DNA of 64,000 bases from Argopecten irradians (taxonomy: Eukaryota > Mollusca > Bivalvia > Pectinida > Pectinidae): the NCBI RefSeq assembly GCF_041381155.1, contig NC_091135.1:56991997-57055996 (forward strand), read 5' to 3'. The notes beneath the pieces are model-generated. The model saw only the letters and a program-made list of their open reading frames with translations. It ran no database searches and was not told the DNA's origin. This document shows, one piece after another, positions 10,501 to 25,500 of the stretch. How positions within the stretch are numbered: position 1 is the stretch's first letter; the number at the start of each line of letters is the position of its first letter. The translations under genes were made by a program, and so were the position numbers.

Positions 10501-13500
10501 AGAACAGTCACCAGTAAAACCTACCTAGTGTATACCAGTATCCATACAGAGAACAGTCACCAGTAAAACCTACCTACCTAGTGTATACCAGTATCCCATA
10601 CAGAGAACAGTCACCAGTAAAACCTACCTAATGTATACCAGTATCCATACAGAGAACAGTCACCAGTAAAACCTACCTAGTGTATACCAGTATCCATACA
10701 GAGAACAGTCACCAGTAAAACCTACCTAATGTATACCAGTATCCATACAGAGAACAGTCACCAGTAAAACCTACCTAGTGTATACCAGTATCCATACAGA
10801 GAACAGTCACCAGTAAAACCTACCTAGTGTATAACAGTATCCATACAGAGAACAGTCACCAGTAAAACCTACCTAATGTATACCAGTATCCATACAGAGA
10901 ACAGTCACCAGTAAAACCTACCTAGTGTATACCAGTATCCATACAGAGAACAGTCACCAGTAAAACCTACCTAATGTATACCAGTATCCATACAGAGAAC
11001 AGTCACCAGTAAAACCTACCTAGTGTATACCAGTATCCATACAGAGAACAGTCACCAGTAAAACCTACCTAGTGTATACCAGTATCCATACAGAGAACAG
11101 TCACCAGTAAAACCTACCTAATGTATAACCAGTATCCATACAGAGAACAGTCACCAGTAAAACCTACCTAATGTATACCAGTATCCATACAGAGAACAGT
11201 CACCAGTAAAACCTACCTAGTGTATACCAGTATCCATACAGAGAACAGTCACCAGTAAAACCTACCTAGTGTATAACAGTATCCATACAGAGAACAGTCA
11301 CCAGTAAAACCTACCTAGTGTATACCAGTATCCATACAGAGAACAGTCACCAGTAAAACCTACCTAGTGTATACCAGTATCCATACAGAGAACAGTCACC
11401 AGTAAAACCTACCTAGTGTATACCAGTATCCATACAGAGAACAGTCACCAGTAAAACCTACCTAATGTATACCAGTATCCATACAGAGAACAGTCACCAG
11501 TAAAACCTACCTAAGTGTATACCAGTATCCATACAGAGAACAGTCACCAGTAAAACCTACCTAGTGTATACCAGTATCCATACAGAGAACAGTCACCAGT
11601 AAAACCTACCTAATGTATACCAGTATCCATACAGAGAACAGTCACCAGTAAAACCTACCTAATGTATACCAGTATCCATACAGAGAACAGTCACCAGTAA
11701 AACCTACCTAGTGTATACCAGTATCCATACAGAGAACAGTCACCAGTAAAACCTACCTAGTGTATACCAGTATCCATACAGAGAACAGTCACCAGTAAAA
11801 CCTACCTAATGTATACCAGTATCCATACAGAGAACAGTCACCAGTAAAACCTACCTAATGTATACCAGTATCCATACAGAGAACAGTCACCAGTAAAACC
11901 TACCTAGTGTATACCAGTATCCATACAGAGAACAGTCACCAGTAAAACCTACCTAGTGTATACCAGTATCCATACAGAGAACAGTCACCAGTAAAACCTA
12001 CCTAGTGTATACCAGTATCCATACAGAGAACAGTCACCAGTAAAACCCTACCTAGTGTATACCAGTATCCATACAGAGAACAGTCACCAGTAAAACCTAC
12101 CTAATGTATACCAGTATCCATACAGAGAACAGTCACCAGTAAAACCTACCTAGTGTATACCAGTATCCATACAGAGAACAGTCACCAGTAAAACCTACCT
12201 AGTGTATACCAGTATCCATACAGAGAACAGTCACCAGTAAAACCTACCTAGTGTATACCAGTATCCATACAGAGAACAGTCACCAGTAAAACCTACCTAG
12301 TGTATACCAGTATCCATACAGAGAACAGTCACCAGTAAAACCTACCTAATGTATACCAGTATCCATACAGAGAACAGTCACCAGTAAAACCTACCTAATG
12401 TATACCAGTATCCATACAGAGAACAGTCACCAGTAAAACCTACCTAGTGTATACCAGTATCCATACAGAGAACAGTCACCAGAAAACCTACCTATGTATA
12501 CCAGTATCCATACAGAGAACAGTCACCAGTAAAACCTACCTATGTATACAGTATCCATACAGAGAACAGTCACCATAAAACCTACCTAATGTATACCAGT
12601 ATCCATACAGAGAACAGTCACCAGTAAAACCTACCTAGTGTATACCAGTATCCATACAGAGAACAGTCACCAGTAAAACCTACCTAGTGTATACCAGTAT
12701 CCATACAGAGAACAGTCACCAGTAAAACCTACCTAGTGTATACCAGTATCCATACAGAGAACAGTCACCAGTAAAACCTACCTAATGTATACCAGTATCC
12801 ATACAGAGAACAGTCACCAGTAAAACCTACCTAATGTATACCAGTATCCATACAGAGAACAGTCACCAGTAAAACCTACCTATACCAGTATCCATACAGA
12901 GAACAGTCACCAGTAAAACCTACCATGTATACCAGTATCCATACAGAGAACAGTCACCAGTAAAACCTACCTAGTGTATACCAGTATCCATACAGAGAAC
13001 AGTCACCAGTAAAACCTACCTAGTGTATACCAGTATCCATACAGAGAACAGTCACCAGTAAAACCTACCTAGTGTATACCAGTATCCATACAGAGAACAG
13101 TCACCAGTAAAACCTACCTAATGTATACCAGTATCCATACAGAGAACAGTCACCAGTAAAACCTACCTAGTGTATACCAGTATCCATACAGAGAACAGTC
13201 ACCAGTAAAACCTACCTAGTGTATACCAGTATCCATACAGAGAACAGTCACCAGTAAAACCTACCTAGTGTATACCAGTATCCATACAGAGAACAGTCAC
13301 CAGTAAAACCTACCTAGTGTATACCAGTATCCATACAGAGAACAGTCACCAGTAAAACCTACCTAGTGTATATACCAGTATCCATACAGAGAACAGTCAC
13401 CAGTAATAAAACCTACCTAAGTGTATACCAGCAGTATCCATACAGAGAACAGTCACCAGTAAAACCTACCTAGTGTATACCAGTATCCATACAGAGAGAA

Positions 13501-16500
13501 CAGTCACCAGTAAAACCTACCTAGTGTATACCAGTATCCATACAGAGAACAGTCACCAGTAAAACCTACCTAGTGTATACCAGTATCCATACAGAGAACA
13601 GTCACCAGTAAAACCTACCTAATGTATACCAGTATCCATACAGAGAACAGTCACCAGTAAAACCTACCTAATGTATACCAGTATCCATACAGAGAACAGT
13701 CACCAGTAAAACCTACCTAATGTATACAGTATCCATACAGAGAACAGTCACCAGTAAAACCTACCTAATGTATACCAGTATCCATACAGAGAACAGTCAC
13801 CAGTAAAACCTACCTAATGTATACCAGTATCCATACAGAGAGAACAGTCACCAGTAAAACCTACCTAGTGTATAACCAGTATCCATACAGAGAACAGTCA
13901 CCAGTAAAACCTACCTAATGTATACCAGTATCCATACAGAGAACAGTCACCAGTAAAACCTACCTAATGTATACCAGTATCCATACAGAGAACAGTCACC
14001 AGTAAAACCTACCTAGTGTATACCAGTATCCATACAGAGAACAGTCACCAGTAAAACCTACCTAGTGTATACCAGTATCCATACAGAGAACAGTCACCAG
14101 TAAAACCTACCTAATGTATACCAGTATCCATACAGAGAACAGTCACCAGTAAAACCTACCTAATGTATACCAGTATCCATACAGAGAACAGTCACCAGTA
14201 AAACCTACCTAATGTATACCAGTATCCATACAGAGAACAGTCACCAGTAAAACCTACCTAATGTATACCAGTATCCATACAGAGAACAGTCACCAGTAAA
14301 ACCTACCTAGTGTATACAGTACGCATACAGAAAGAAACAGTCACAGTAAAACCTACCTAGTGTATACCAGTATCCATACAGAGAACAGTCACCAGTAAAA
14401 CCTACCTAATGTATACCAGTATCCATACAGAGAACAGTCACCAGTAAAACCTACCTAGTGTATACCAGTATCCATACAGAGAACAGTCACCAGTAAAACC
14501 TACCTAATGTATACCAGTATCCATACAGAGAACAGTCACCAGTAAAACCTACCTAGTGTATACCAGTATCCATACAGAGAACAGTCACCAGTAAAACCTA
14601 CCTAATGTATAACAGTATCCATACAGAGAACAGTCACCAGTAAAACCTACCTAGTGTATAACCAGTATCCATACAGAGAACAGTCACCAGTAAAACCTAC
14701 CTAATGTATACCAGTATCCATACAGAGAACAGTCACCAGTAAAACCTACCTAATGTATACCAGTATCCATACAGAGAACAGTCACCAGTAAAACCTACCT
14801 AGTGTATACCAGTATCCATACAGAGAACAGTCACCCAGTAAAACCTACCTAGTGTATACCAGTATCCATACAGAGAACAGTCACCAGTAAAACCTACCTA
14901 ATGTATACCAGTATCCATACAGAGAACAGTCACCAGTAAAACCTACCTAGTGTATACCAGTATCCATACAGAGAACAGTCACCAGTAAAACCTACCTAAT
15001 GTATACCAGTATCCATACAGAGAACAGTCACCAGTAAAACCTACCTAATGTATACCAGTATCCATACAGAGAACAGTCACCAGTAAAACCTACCTATGTA
15101 TACCAGTATCCATACAGAGAACAGTCACCAGTAAAACCTACCTAATGTATACCAGTATCCATACAGAGAACAGTCACCAGTAAACCTACCTAATGTATAC
15201 CAGTATCCATACAGAGAACAGTCACCAGTAAAACCTACCTAATGTATACCAGTATCCATACAGAGAACAGTCACCAGTAAAACCTACCTAGTGTATACCA
15301 GTATCCATACAGAGAACAGTCACCAGTAAAACCTACCTAATGTATACCAGTATCCATACAGAGAACAGTCACCAGTAAAACCTACCTAGTGTATACCAGT
15401 ATCCATACAGAGAACAGTCACCAGTAAAACCTACCTAATGTATACCAGTATCCATACAGAGAACAGTCACCAGTAAAACCTACCTAATGTATACCAGTAT
15501 CCATACAGAGAACAGTCACCAGTAAAACCTACCTAATGTATACCAGTATCCATACAGAGAACAGTCACCAGTAAAACCTACCTAGTGTATACCAGTATCC
15601 ATACAGAGAACAGTCACCAGTAAAACCTACCTAGTGTATACCAGTATCCATACAGAGAACAGTCACCAGTAAAACCTACCTAGTGTATACCAGTATCCAT
15701 ACAGAGAACAGTCACCAGTAAAACCTACCTAGTGTATACCAGTATCCATACAGAGAACAGTCACCAGTAAAACCTACCTAGTGTATACCAGTATCCATAC
15801 AGAGAACAGTCACCAGTAAAACCTACCTAGTGTATACCAGTATCCATACAGAGAACAGTCACCAGTAAAACCTACCTAGTGTATACCAGTATCCATACAG
15901 AGAACAGTCACCAGTAAAACCTACCCTAGTGTATACCAGTATCCATACAGATGTTCCAGAATCATACAGTCACCAGTAAAACCTACCTAGTGATACCAGT
16001 TATCCATACAGAGAACAGTCACCAGTAAAACCTACCTAGTGTATACCAGTATCCATACAGAGAACAGTCACCAGTAAAACCTACCTAGTGTATACCAGTA
16101 TCCATACAGAGAACAGTCACCAGTAAAACCTACCTAATGTATACCAGTATCCATACAGAGAACAGTCACCAGTAAAACCTACCTAATGTATACCAGTATC
16201 CATACAGAGAACAGTCACCAGTAAAACCTACCTAGTGTATACCAGTATCCATACAGAGAACAGTCACCAGTAAAACCTACCTAATGTATACCAGTATCCA
16301 TACAGAGAACAGTCACCAGTAAAACCTACCTAATGTATACCAGTATCCATACAGAGAACAGTCACCAGTAAAACCTACCTAATGTATACCAGTATCCATA
16401 CAGAGAACAGTCACCAGTAAAACCTACCTAGTGTATACCAGTATCCATACAGAGAACAGTCACCAGTAAAACCTACCTAATGTATACCAGTATCCATACA

Positions 16501-19500
16501 GAGAACAGTCACCAGTAAAACCTACCTAATGTATACCAGTATCCATACAGAGAACAGTCACCAGTAAAACCTACCTAGTGTATACCAGTATCCATACAGA
16601 GAACAGTCACCAGTAAAACCTACCTAGTGTATACCAGTATCCATACAGAGAACAGTCACCAGTAAAACCTACCTAGTGTATACCAGTATCCATACAGAGA
16701 ACAGTCACCAGTAAAACCTACCTAATGTATACCAGTATCCATACAGAGAACAGTCACCAGTAAAACCTACCTAATGTATACCAGTATCCATACAGAGAAC
16801 AGTCACCAGTAAAACCTACCTAGTGTATACCAGTATCCATACAGAGAACAGTCACCAGTAAAACCTACCTAGTGTATAACAGTATCCATACAGAGAACAG
16901 TCACCAGTAAAACCTACCTAATGTATACCAGTATCCATACAGAGAACAGTCACCAGTAAAACCTACCTAGTGTATACCAGTATCCATACAGAGAACAGTC
17001 ACCAGTAAAACCTACCTAGTGTATACCAGTATCCATACAGAGAACAGTCACCAGTAAAACCTACCTAATGTATACCAGTATCCATACAGAGAACAGTCAC
17101 CAGTAAAACCTACCCGTGTATAACAGTATCCATACAGAGAACAGTCACCAGTAAAACCTACCTAATGTATACCAGTATCCATACAGAGAACAGTCACCAG
17201 TAAAACCTACCTAATGTATACCAGTATCCATACAGAGAACAGTCACCAGTAAAACCTACCTAATGTATACCAGTATCCATACAGAGAACAGTCACCAGTA
17301 AAACCTACCTAATGTATACCAGTATCCATACAGAGAACAGTCACCAGTAAACCTACCTAGTGTATAACAGTATCCATACAGAGAACAGTCACCAGTAAAA
17401 CCTACCTAGTGTATACCAGTATCCATACAGAGAACAGTCACCAGTAAAACCTACCTAATGTATACCAGTATCCATACAGAGAACAGTCACCAGTAAAACC
17501 TACCTAATGTATACCAGTATCCATACAGAGAACAGTCACCAGTAAAACCTACCTAATGTATACCAGTATCCATACAGAGAACAGTCACCAGTAAAACCTA
17601 CCTAATGTATACCAGTATCCATACAGAGAACAGTCACCAGTAAAACCTACCTATGTATACCAGTATCCATACAGAGAACAGTCACCAGTAAAACCTACCT
17701 AGTGTATAACAGTATCCATACAGAGAACAGTCACCAGTAAAACCTACCTAATGTATACCAGTATCCATACAGAGAACAGTCACCAGTAAAACCTACCTAA
17801 TGTATACCAGTATCCATACAGAGAACAGTCACCAGTAAAACCTACCTAATGTATACCAGTATCCATACAGAGAACAGTCACCAGTAAAACCTACCTATGT
17901 ATACCAGTATCCATACAGAGAACAGTCACCAGTAAAACCTACCTAATGTATACCAGTATCCATACAGAGAACAGTCACCAGTAAAACCTACCTAATGTAT
18001 ACCAGTATCCATACAGAGAACAGTCACCAGTAAAACATATAGAGGTTATCTTACTTGTCATTCTTCCCATTTTAATCGAGGAAATTAAGTTGGTGGAAAA
18101 CAACTTTACAGTTAATGTAGTGTAATTTAGTCCCCCGCTATTAAAAGCAATATACTAAGATTATTAATGCTTTCTAACATATTAACTCCTAAAAGGTTTC
18201 CCAGTTTATTTGTGATGACTGTTGTGTTATGAACTTTCAATAACTTTGAGATTTTCCTTATTTTACAGGTTCAGTACATTGACCTCCAGGACCGTTTCTA
18301 TGGTGACATTAAGACCTGTGAGATTATCCTCGAGCTGATTGGTTGGATACATCCAAAATTTGGGTTTGCATGGGCACTGCAGGTAAAACATCTAACTGTC
18401 ACCCATATAAATAATATTCCAAAACTTACATTTCTATTTTCTACAGACAAAATTAATTTAGTTTTGAGATTAAAATTAAATAGCTTGATTGATAATGTGT
18501 ATCATTCTTGAAAAAACTGTCAGTAGTGTTATTTAAGAACGGACATTTGGTAAGGATGTGTGCTTAAGTTTTTTTCTTCTTGTGAAGATAATATCAACTG
18601 TATGATGTTGCTTAATTATTTCAGGACTTGAAAGGAACCCTAGAATTAGAACTTGATTTTATCAATGAAGGTAAAAATGGTGAACGATGTTACAAAGATC
18701 TACACCACCTGAATTATGTCTACGTACCAAAGATTTACTGGGACATGACTAGCAAAGTGAGTACCTCATGTCTTACTTCACAGATCCCTCGCAAAACTCA
18801 ATTTGAACACATAGAATTTAGTATTACAGTTTTTCAGACGTTATTTAGGGGCACATTAGGCAGGAAAGGGTCTGTTTTAACATATAGCAGTAGGTCTAAA
18901 AGTACAATTTTGTTAAACCATCCCCTCCTTGTTGAATGGATATCACTCATATTTTCTATGTAGCACCTTTATGGGTTAGGGATTCAAAACAATATGAGTG
19001 CCTGAAATTCTGGGGGCCTGAATGGTTCTAAGCCAGATACATGTTTATTTTACTGAATTAAAACTGTTGAGCGATACATGCCCCTGTGCTTGTTATTACT
19101 GAATTAAAACAGTTGAGCGATAAAGGCCCCTGTGCTTGTTGTACTTTGTTTGCCTGCCCTAATAAATTGATGTAATTTGTGTGTTGACAGCGAGTTTTAA
19201 CGACAGAGTTTATTGATGGCTGTAAGATCAGTGATTCTACAGCGATCAGAGATATGGGGCTCTCTCTCAAAGATGTAAGTACTCTGCCTTTACTGTGCTA
19301 GTTACTGTAAACCACAGCAAGAATTGTATATAACATAAAGTGACATTTGACAGTAAGAGCCATTGATTGTGAATTTGTGTATTTGCAAATATGTTCAAAA
19401 TAATGATGACTTTTGCCAGCAGTGAAGCATCTTTAATCATTTATATCAATAATCTATATGTAATTTTCACAAGTCAGAAGTAACAAATGGACATATACAA

Positions 19501-22500
19501 TTCTTCATATTGTCTTTAATTAAAACTTGATTATTGTAATTAACAGATAACATATATTGTAATTAACAGATAACATATATTGAAGGGACATAACCACTCA
19601 TTACTTTCCTTAGACTATTTCATGCATTTCACTGCTTCTCAGCAAGTCATCTCAAACGTATTGTTTTGGCAAATGTATTTCCCATACAAGTCTGATAAAA
19701 TATATACCTTACTGTTTTTAATATTTAAAGTATTATCTTATTTGATCATGACCCCAATTTTGTATTTAATCAAAATAAAGCCTGGATTAAAGCAATGGAA
19801 AAGATATACATGTAGCAAGATGGTCCTAAGCTGTAATGTATGTATGTAATTTTTGTTAAGATGATTAAAGCATATACATACTATCTATGCGTTAAATATG
19901 ACTTTTCTGATGTTTTTCACCAGGTGGATCAGAAACTAGTAAAATGTTTCTCAGAGCAGATTTTCCTCTCTGGATTTGTACATGCCGACCCCCATCCTGG
20001 AAACGGTAATGCTATGTTCTCCCGAATGCTTTTCCATATTGTGAACAGCAAAGGTTCTGCTTCAATGTTGTCTTTGTTTATACTGTTAAAAGATTTCAGT
20101 TTCCTTGGTATTGTGACTAGTGATTTTTTGGTACTAGAAATGTATATTGTTATGTATGATGTTGCAGGATTTGTAGAGGAAAGAGATAATTGACCACTTT
20201 TAAACTCGCCTCTTGAAGATAGGGCAGTTTAAGGATTCACACTGGTATCTGTGTTATTGGTGGTTAAGGTTTCGATCCAAGTTGTGTAATGCTGTTACAA
20301 CTGACACTGATTTCTTACATTTATATAAGACTGTAGCTGTTGTGATTGGTGTCATTTTTACCATATTTTGAGAATTCCGAGAGGCCCCAAGGGCCAAATA
20401 TACTAAGTGGGAGTCTTGGTCCAAGTTGTGATTTTTTTTGCTGTTTATGTAACAATTCACTTAAATGTAAAAATTTGTGGTTGAAATTTGAAAATATCAG
20501 GAAATTGAGAATTTTAATGACAGAGACTGAGGATCCAAATATGACATCATTGTTGTCAAGTTGTGAAATTGTTTTCTGTTTTACCTGACATGGATTTCTG
20601 CATTCACTTAGGAATAGATACATGTACAATGGATTTAGGCAAACATTTTCAGGAAGAAATTACAGAATCTTCAGAATATCAAGAGGTCCAATTGCCAAAA
20701 TGTACCTTTGTCGTTGACGTTAAGTCTTATGTCATAATGGGGCCAGAGACACACTTTGTTGTTCTCAAACAGCTTTTGTTTGACTGTTTCAGTGTTTGTA
20801 CGTAAGAGAAGTGATAACAGTGCTGAACTTGTGCTCCTGGACCATGGTCTGTATGATATCCTCACACCATCCCACCGACAGTCCCTCTGCCATCTATTTA
20901 AGGCCATTGTTATGCATAATGAAGAAAACATGCAGAAATATTCCTTAGAGCTCGGAGTAGAAGGTAAGGGAATGTAGAATGTTACATTGAAGATGTATGG
21001 TGAAGAAATGATAAAGATGTGTAGTAATATCACATATTAAAAAAGGTACAAGGTATGGATGATAGGCATTTGAGAAATTATAATTTCGTTAAATAATACA
21101 TTACAGGGAATATGTTGAAACAGGATGAAGAATTTTGATTCAATAAAATTTCTATAAACTCCTGTTCTTCTATCAAACAATTAAAATTTAAAATTCCTGT
21201 TCTTCTATCTAACAATTAAGATTTAAAATTCATGTTCTCCTATCAAACAATTAAAATTTAAAATTCCTGTTCTTTTATCAAACAATTTTATATTGACATG
21301 TATCAGTTTCAAAGATTATGCATTATATTTGGAAAATTCAAAATTGTTGAAATAAAGGAAACTTGATGTGATAATTGAATTGACCTTATTTATCTGTTTC
21401 TGTGTACTCTATGTCTCACAGCTGTGTCCTGTTTATATGAAATATTGCTTTAGATTAGTAATCTTACACAGTTTGAAAGAGAAAAAATAAGTCATAAACA
21501 AAAATAAGTCAAAAACATGAATAAGAAGACCTCAAATTACTTTCAGAAAAAGCATCAGCGATTCTATCTAGTCTCTAAATCCTCCTATGTAAACTTGTAT
21601 TCCAGATTACCGGATTTTTTCTATGATGGTAAAACAGGGTCCAATTAAGTTCAAGAACCATTCTTTCTTTCGCCATCACATAACTTCAAAACGCCAGTTT
21701 TATAAACTACCACCGGACATCCAGGTTGAATGGAAAGAGGATTACGAGAAAATGTGGGAGCGCTTCAGAGAAACGTTTAAAGATATGCCAATGTGCCTGT
21801 ATTTCATTTTCAGGTATCTTCACCAAGAGTCATGATAATGTAGCCATACAAAGCTGTAGCAACAAACTCATGTATTGATTTAACACAGTATTATAGCATT
21901 TTTGGAATAAATATCGTAGAGTCATAGATTGTTCACAGTAAGTAAGGTTCAAGTCAAAGAAAGGCTTTCATGTATTTTGAAATACATGTACAGGTAATCA
22001 GATGTTAAAAATCATATCAAAATTTTTAAAAAAGGTCCATTTTCATGTAATATTCCCTTAAAATACGCAAAACAATTTGTTTGAAAATTGATAAATGTTA
22101 AAGAAAAATGAAGATCACTTTTAAATTTCTTCGAAATACATGTTTTTGCTACAGCTTTTCGTAAACCAATGCTAAATGTTCTATCAATTCCTGCTGTAAA
22201 GCAGTCCGGGCAGAGAGTGATTTGTTTCCTGACTTACCATAAATTAGCTGGGCTTTTACTTTCTAATTAACGATAGTTTTCTGACAACCCAAACAGTAGC
22301 ATTGTGCAAGGTATTGAACACTCAAGCCAACGATGTTTTTTTACATGTTAAATATATAGTGGCAAGGGATTTTGTCTAATTTACCGTAGTTTTCTCTAAG
22401 CTTTGTTTGGTAGCTACTCCTTGTAGATTTTATTATATGTAATCATCACTTGTACAGCTCTATTCCTACGCCATTTTAGAGTAATCTTCACAAAATACCA

Positions 22501-25500
22501 TGATATCTCTGAAAGGATGTCTGCCAAAGATGGAGGCTACTTTTGTTATATTTATTAGAAAATGTGACTATTTGTCTGGTTGAAGGATCATGGTGAAATA
22601 CCAGTAATGCTGCACTAAGCATTGGTTGTTTTTTTATCAGCTTCTTTTATGTTATTGACCATACAATAGTGGTTTTTCTCCAGCTACCCTGGCTTACTTC
22701 GTTTAATTTTCTGGCCTTCTAGTTACAGAGCTGGTTGTTTGTTTTGGCTTTCAGGGTTAGCTATACAAGAAGAAATCTATCCAGCAGAAATCTGTCTATA
22801 ATAAAAAACAAACTGTAAAATGTCAGTTGATAATCTCCTGTTTAGCATTATTTTGCTGTTGTATCTTGTCAGATCACATGGTATTTGGAGAAATCCTCCT
22901 TCAGAGGCCAGTATCACGCAAAAGTCTCCATATCCCTAACCGAATGACTGATAAGGACCTAGAACACATGAGAATCATGGCACAAAAACATTTTGACAAA
23001 ATCATGGTTGTTCTCAAAGACATGCCTCGGACAATGCTGCTGCTTGTCAGGTTGGTTGTCAGGGGACAGGGTTACATGGGTTGGTTGTCAAGGGGAAGGG
23101 TTATTTGGGTTGGCTGTCAGGGGAAAGGGTTACATGGGTTGGTTGTCTGGGGGAAGGGTTACAAGAGGTTGGTTGTCAGAGGGAAGGGTTACAAGAGGTT
23201 GGATGTCAGGGGGAAGGGTAACATGGGTTGGATGTCAAGGGAAAGGGTTACAAGAGGTCGGATGTCGGGGGGCAGGGTTACAAGAGGTTGGATGTCAGGG
23301 GGAAAGGTTACATGGGTTGGTTGTCAGGGGACAGGGTTACATGGGTTGGTTGTCAGGGGGAAGGGTTACATGAGTTGGTTGTCCAGGGGAAGGGTTACAA
23401 GAGGTTGGTTGTCAAGGGGAAGGGTTACAAGAGGTTGGATGTCAGGGGGAAGGGTTACAAGAGGTTGGATGTCAGGAGGAAGGGTTACAAGAGGTTTGTT
23501 GTCAGGGGGAAGGGTTGCAAGAGGTTTTTTGTCAGGGGAAGGGTTACAAGAGGTTGGATATCAGGGCGAAGGGTTACAAGAGGTTGGTTGTCAGGGGACA
23601 TGGTTACATGGGTTGGTTGTCAGGGGACAGGGTTACATAGGTTGGTTGTCAGGGGACATGGTTACATGGGTTGGTTGTCAGGGGACAGGGTTACATGGGT
23701 TGGTTGTCAGGGGGAAGGGTTACATAGGTTGGATGTCAGGAGGAAGGGTTACAAGAGGTTGGATGTCAGGGGACAGGGTAACATAGGTTGGTTGTCAGGG
23801 GACAGGATTACATCGGTTGGTTGTCAGGGGGAAGGGTTACAAGAGGTTGGATGTCAGGGGGAAGGGTTATGGGTTGACATGGGTTGGTTGTCAGGGGATA
23901 GGGTTACATAGGTTGGTTGTCAGGGGACAGGGTTACATGGGTTGGTTGTCAGGAGACAGGGTTACATGTGTTGGTTGTCAGGGGACAGGGTTACATGGGT
24001 TGGTTGTCAGGGGAAAGGGTTACATGGGTTAGTTGTCTGGGGGGGAAAGATTACTAGAGGTTGGATGTCGGGGAGAGGGTTACATACGTTGGTTGTCAAG
24101 GGGTGGGTTCTACATGAAGTTTGTTGTCAGGGGAACAAGGTTTGCACATATTTGGTTGTGATGGGTTGGGGGTTTATACATCAGGTTGAATTGGCTGTCA
24201 GAGATCACATGGTTGGTTGTGATGGGGTGGGGGTATACATCAGGTTGAATTGGCTGTCAGAGAGCACATGGTTGGTTGTGATGGGGTGGGGGTATACATC
24301 AGGTTGAATTGGCTGTCAGAGATCACATGGTTGGTTGTGATGGAGTGGGGGTATACATCAGGTTGAATTGGCTGTCAGAGATCACATGGTTGGTTGTGAT
24401 GGGGTGGGGGTTTACATCCGGTTGAATTGGCTGTCAGAGAGCACATGGTTGGTTGTGATTGGGTGGGGGTGTATATCAGGTTGAATTAGCTGTCAGAGAT
24501 CACATGGTTGGTTGTGATGGGGTGGGGGTTTACATCAGGTTGAATTGGCTGTCAGAGATCACATGGTTGGTTGTGATGGGGTGGGGGTATACATCAGGTT
24601 GAGTTGGCTGTCAGAGATCACATGGTTGGTTGTGATTGGGTGGGGGTATATATCAGGTTGAATTGGCTGTCAGAGAGCACATGGTTGGTTGTGATGGGGT
24701 GGGGGTTTACATCAGGTTGAATTGGCTGTCAGAGATCACATGGTTGGTTGTGATGGGGTGGGGGTATACATCAGGTTGAATTGGCTGTCAGAGAGCACAT
24801 GGTTGGTTGTGATGGGGTCAGGGTATACATCCAGTTGAATTGGCTGTCAGAGATCACATGGTTGGTTGTGATGGGGTCAGGGTATACATGAGAATATTTG
24901 TCAGTAGATCTTTTATTTTGATTATTTCTCAGGAAGAACTACTGTTAACCAACTTTTATTCACGTGCAATTTACTTTCACGAATTTCGCAATTTTAAATT
25001 TCACGAAAGTTAATCTCCACGAATTATGACTTAGTTTACTGTACTGTAAAACTGTAGTTTACTTCATTACGTAGTTATTGTTTCTTTTTTAGCATGTATA
25101 GACGTTGTCTTTTTTTGTTTCAAACATGCTAACACAGACATGTTTATCCAAAGAAAAATCAACACATACTGATCATTGCCAATACTGGCAGGTTCTGTTG
25201 TTTATTTGTGTGTGAGTTCTATTCAGTCATACATGCTTGTATAGGGATTAACACTTGTACGCATACACACATAGCTTTTAGTCGGGAGAGTTCTTTTAAC
25301 CCTCGTGACGAGTACAAGTTGTATATATGACTATAATATACAGCTATAATCTATTTCAAAAAGCCGGCCTGGAACTCCTCTCTGAGTATTATTAAATGTT
25401 CTGCCAAAGATAATCTCTGTGAATTGGTTTTGGAACAGAATTCGCGAAATAAAAGTTGGTTTACAGTAAATGGATCACACACCAATCCTTCATTCTGTGT

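Noticed and set aside
8487-18036. CRISPR-like regular repeat array
   Set aside because: Repeats are contiguous 49-bp units without unique spacers, in an animal intron; it is a minisatellite.
19840-20193. 117-residue plus-strand ORF spanning ADCK5 exon 7
   Set aside because: Only 19924-20005 matches the family; the rest reads through the intron past the donor at 20006.
21606-23050. Exons 9a and 9b used together in one ADCK5 mRNA
   Set aside because: Joining 9a (ends AG) to 9b (starts AT) shifts frame and reaches TAA inside 9b.
22827-24307. Long overlapping plus-strand ORFs (up to 319 residues) of [19 protein letters not shown] repeats
   Set aside because: They are produced by a 29-30 bp intronic minisatellite open in several frames; only 22873-23050 is real coding sequence (ADCK5 exon 9b).
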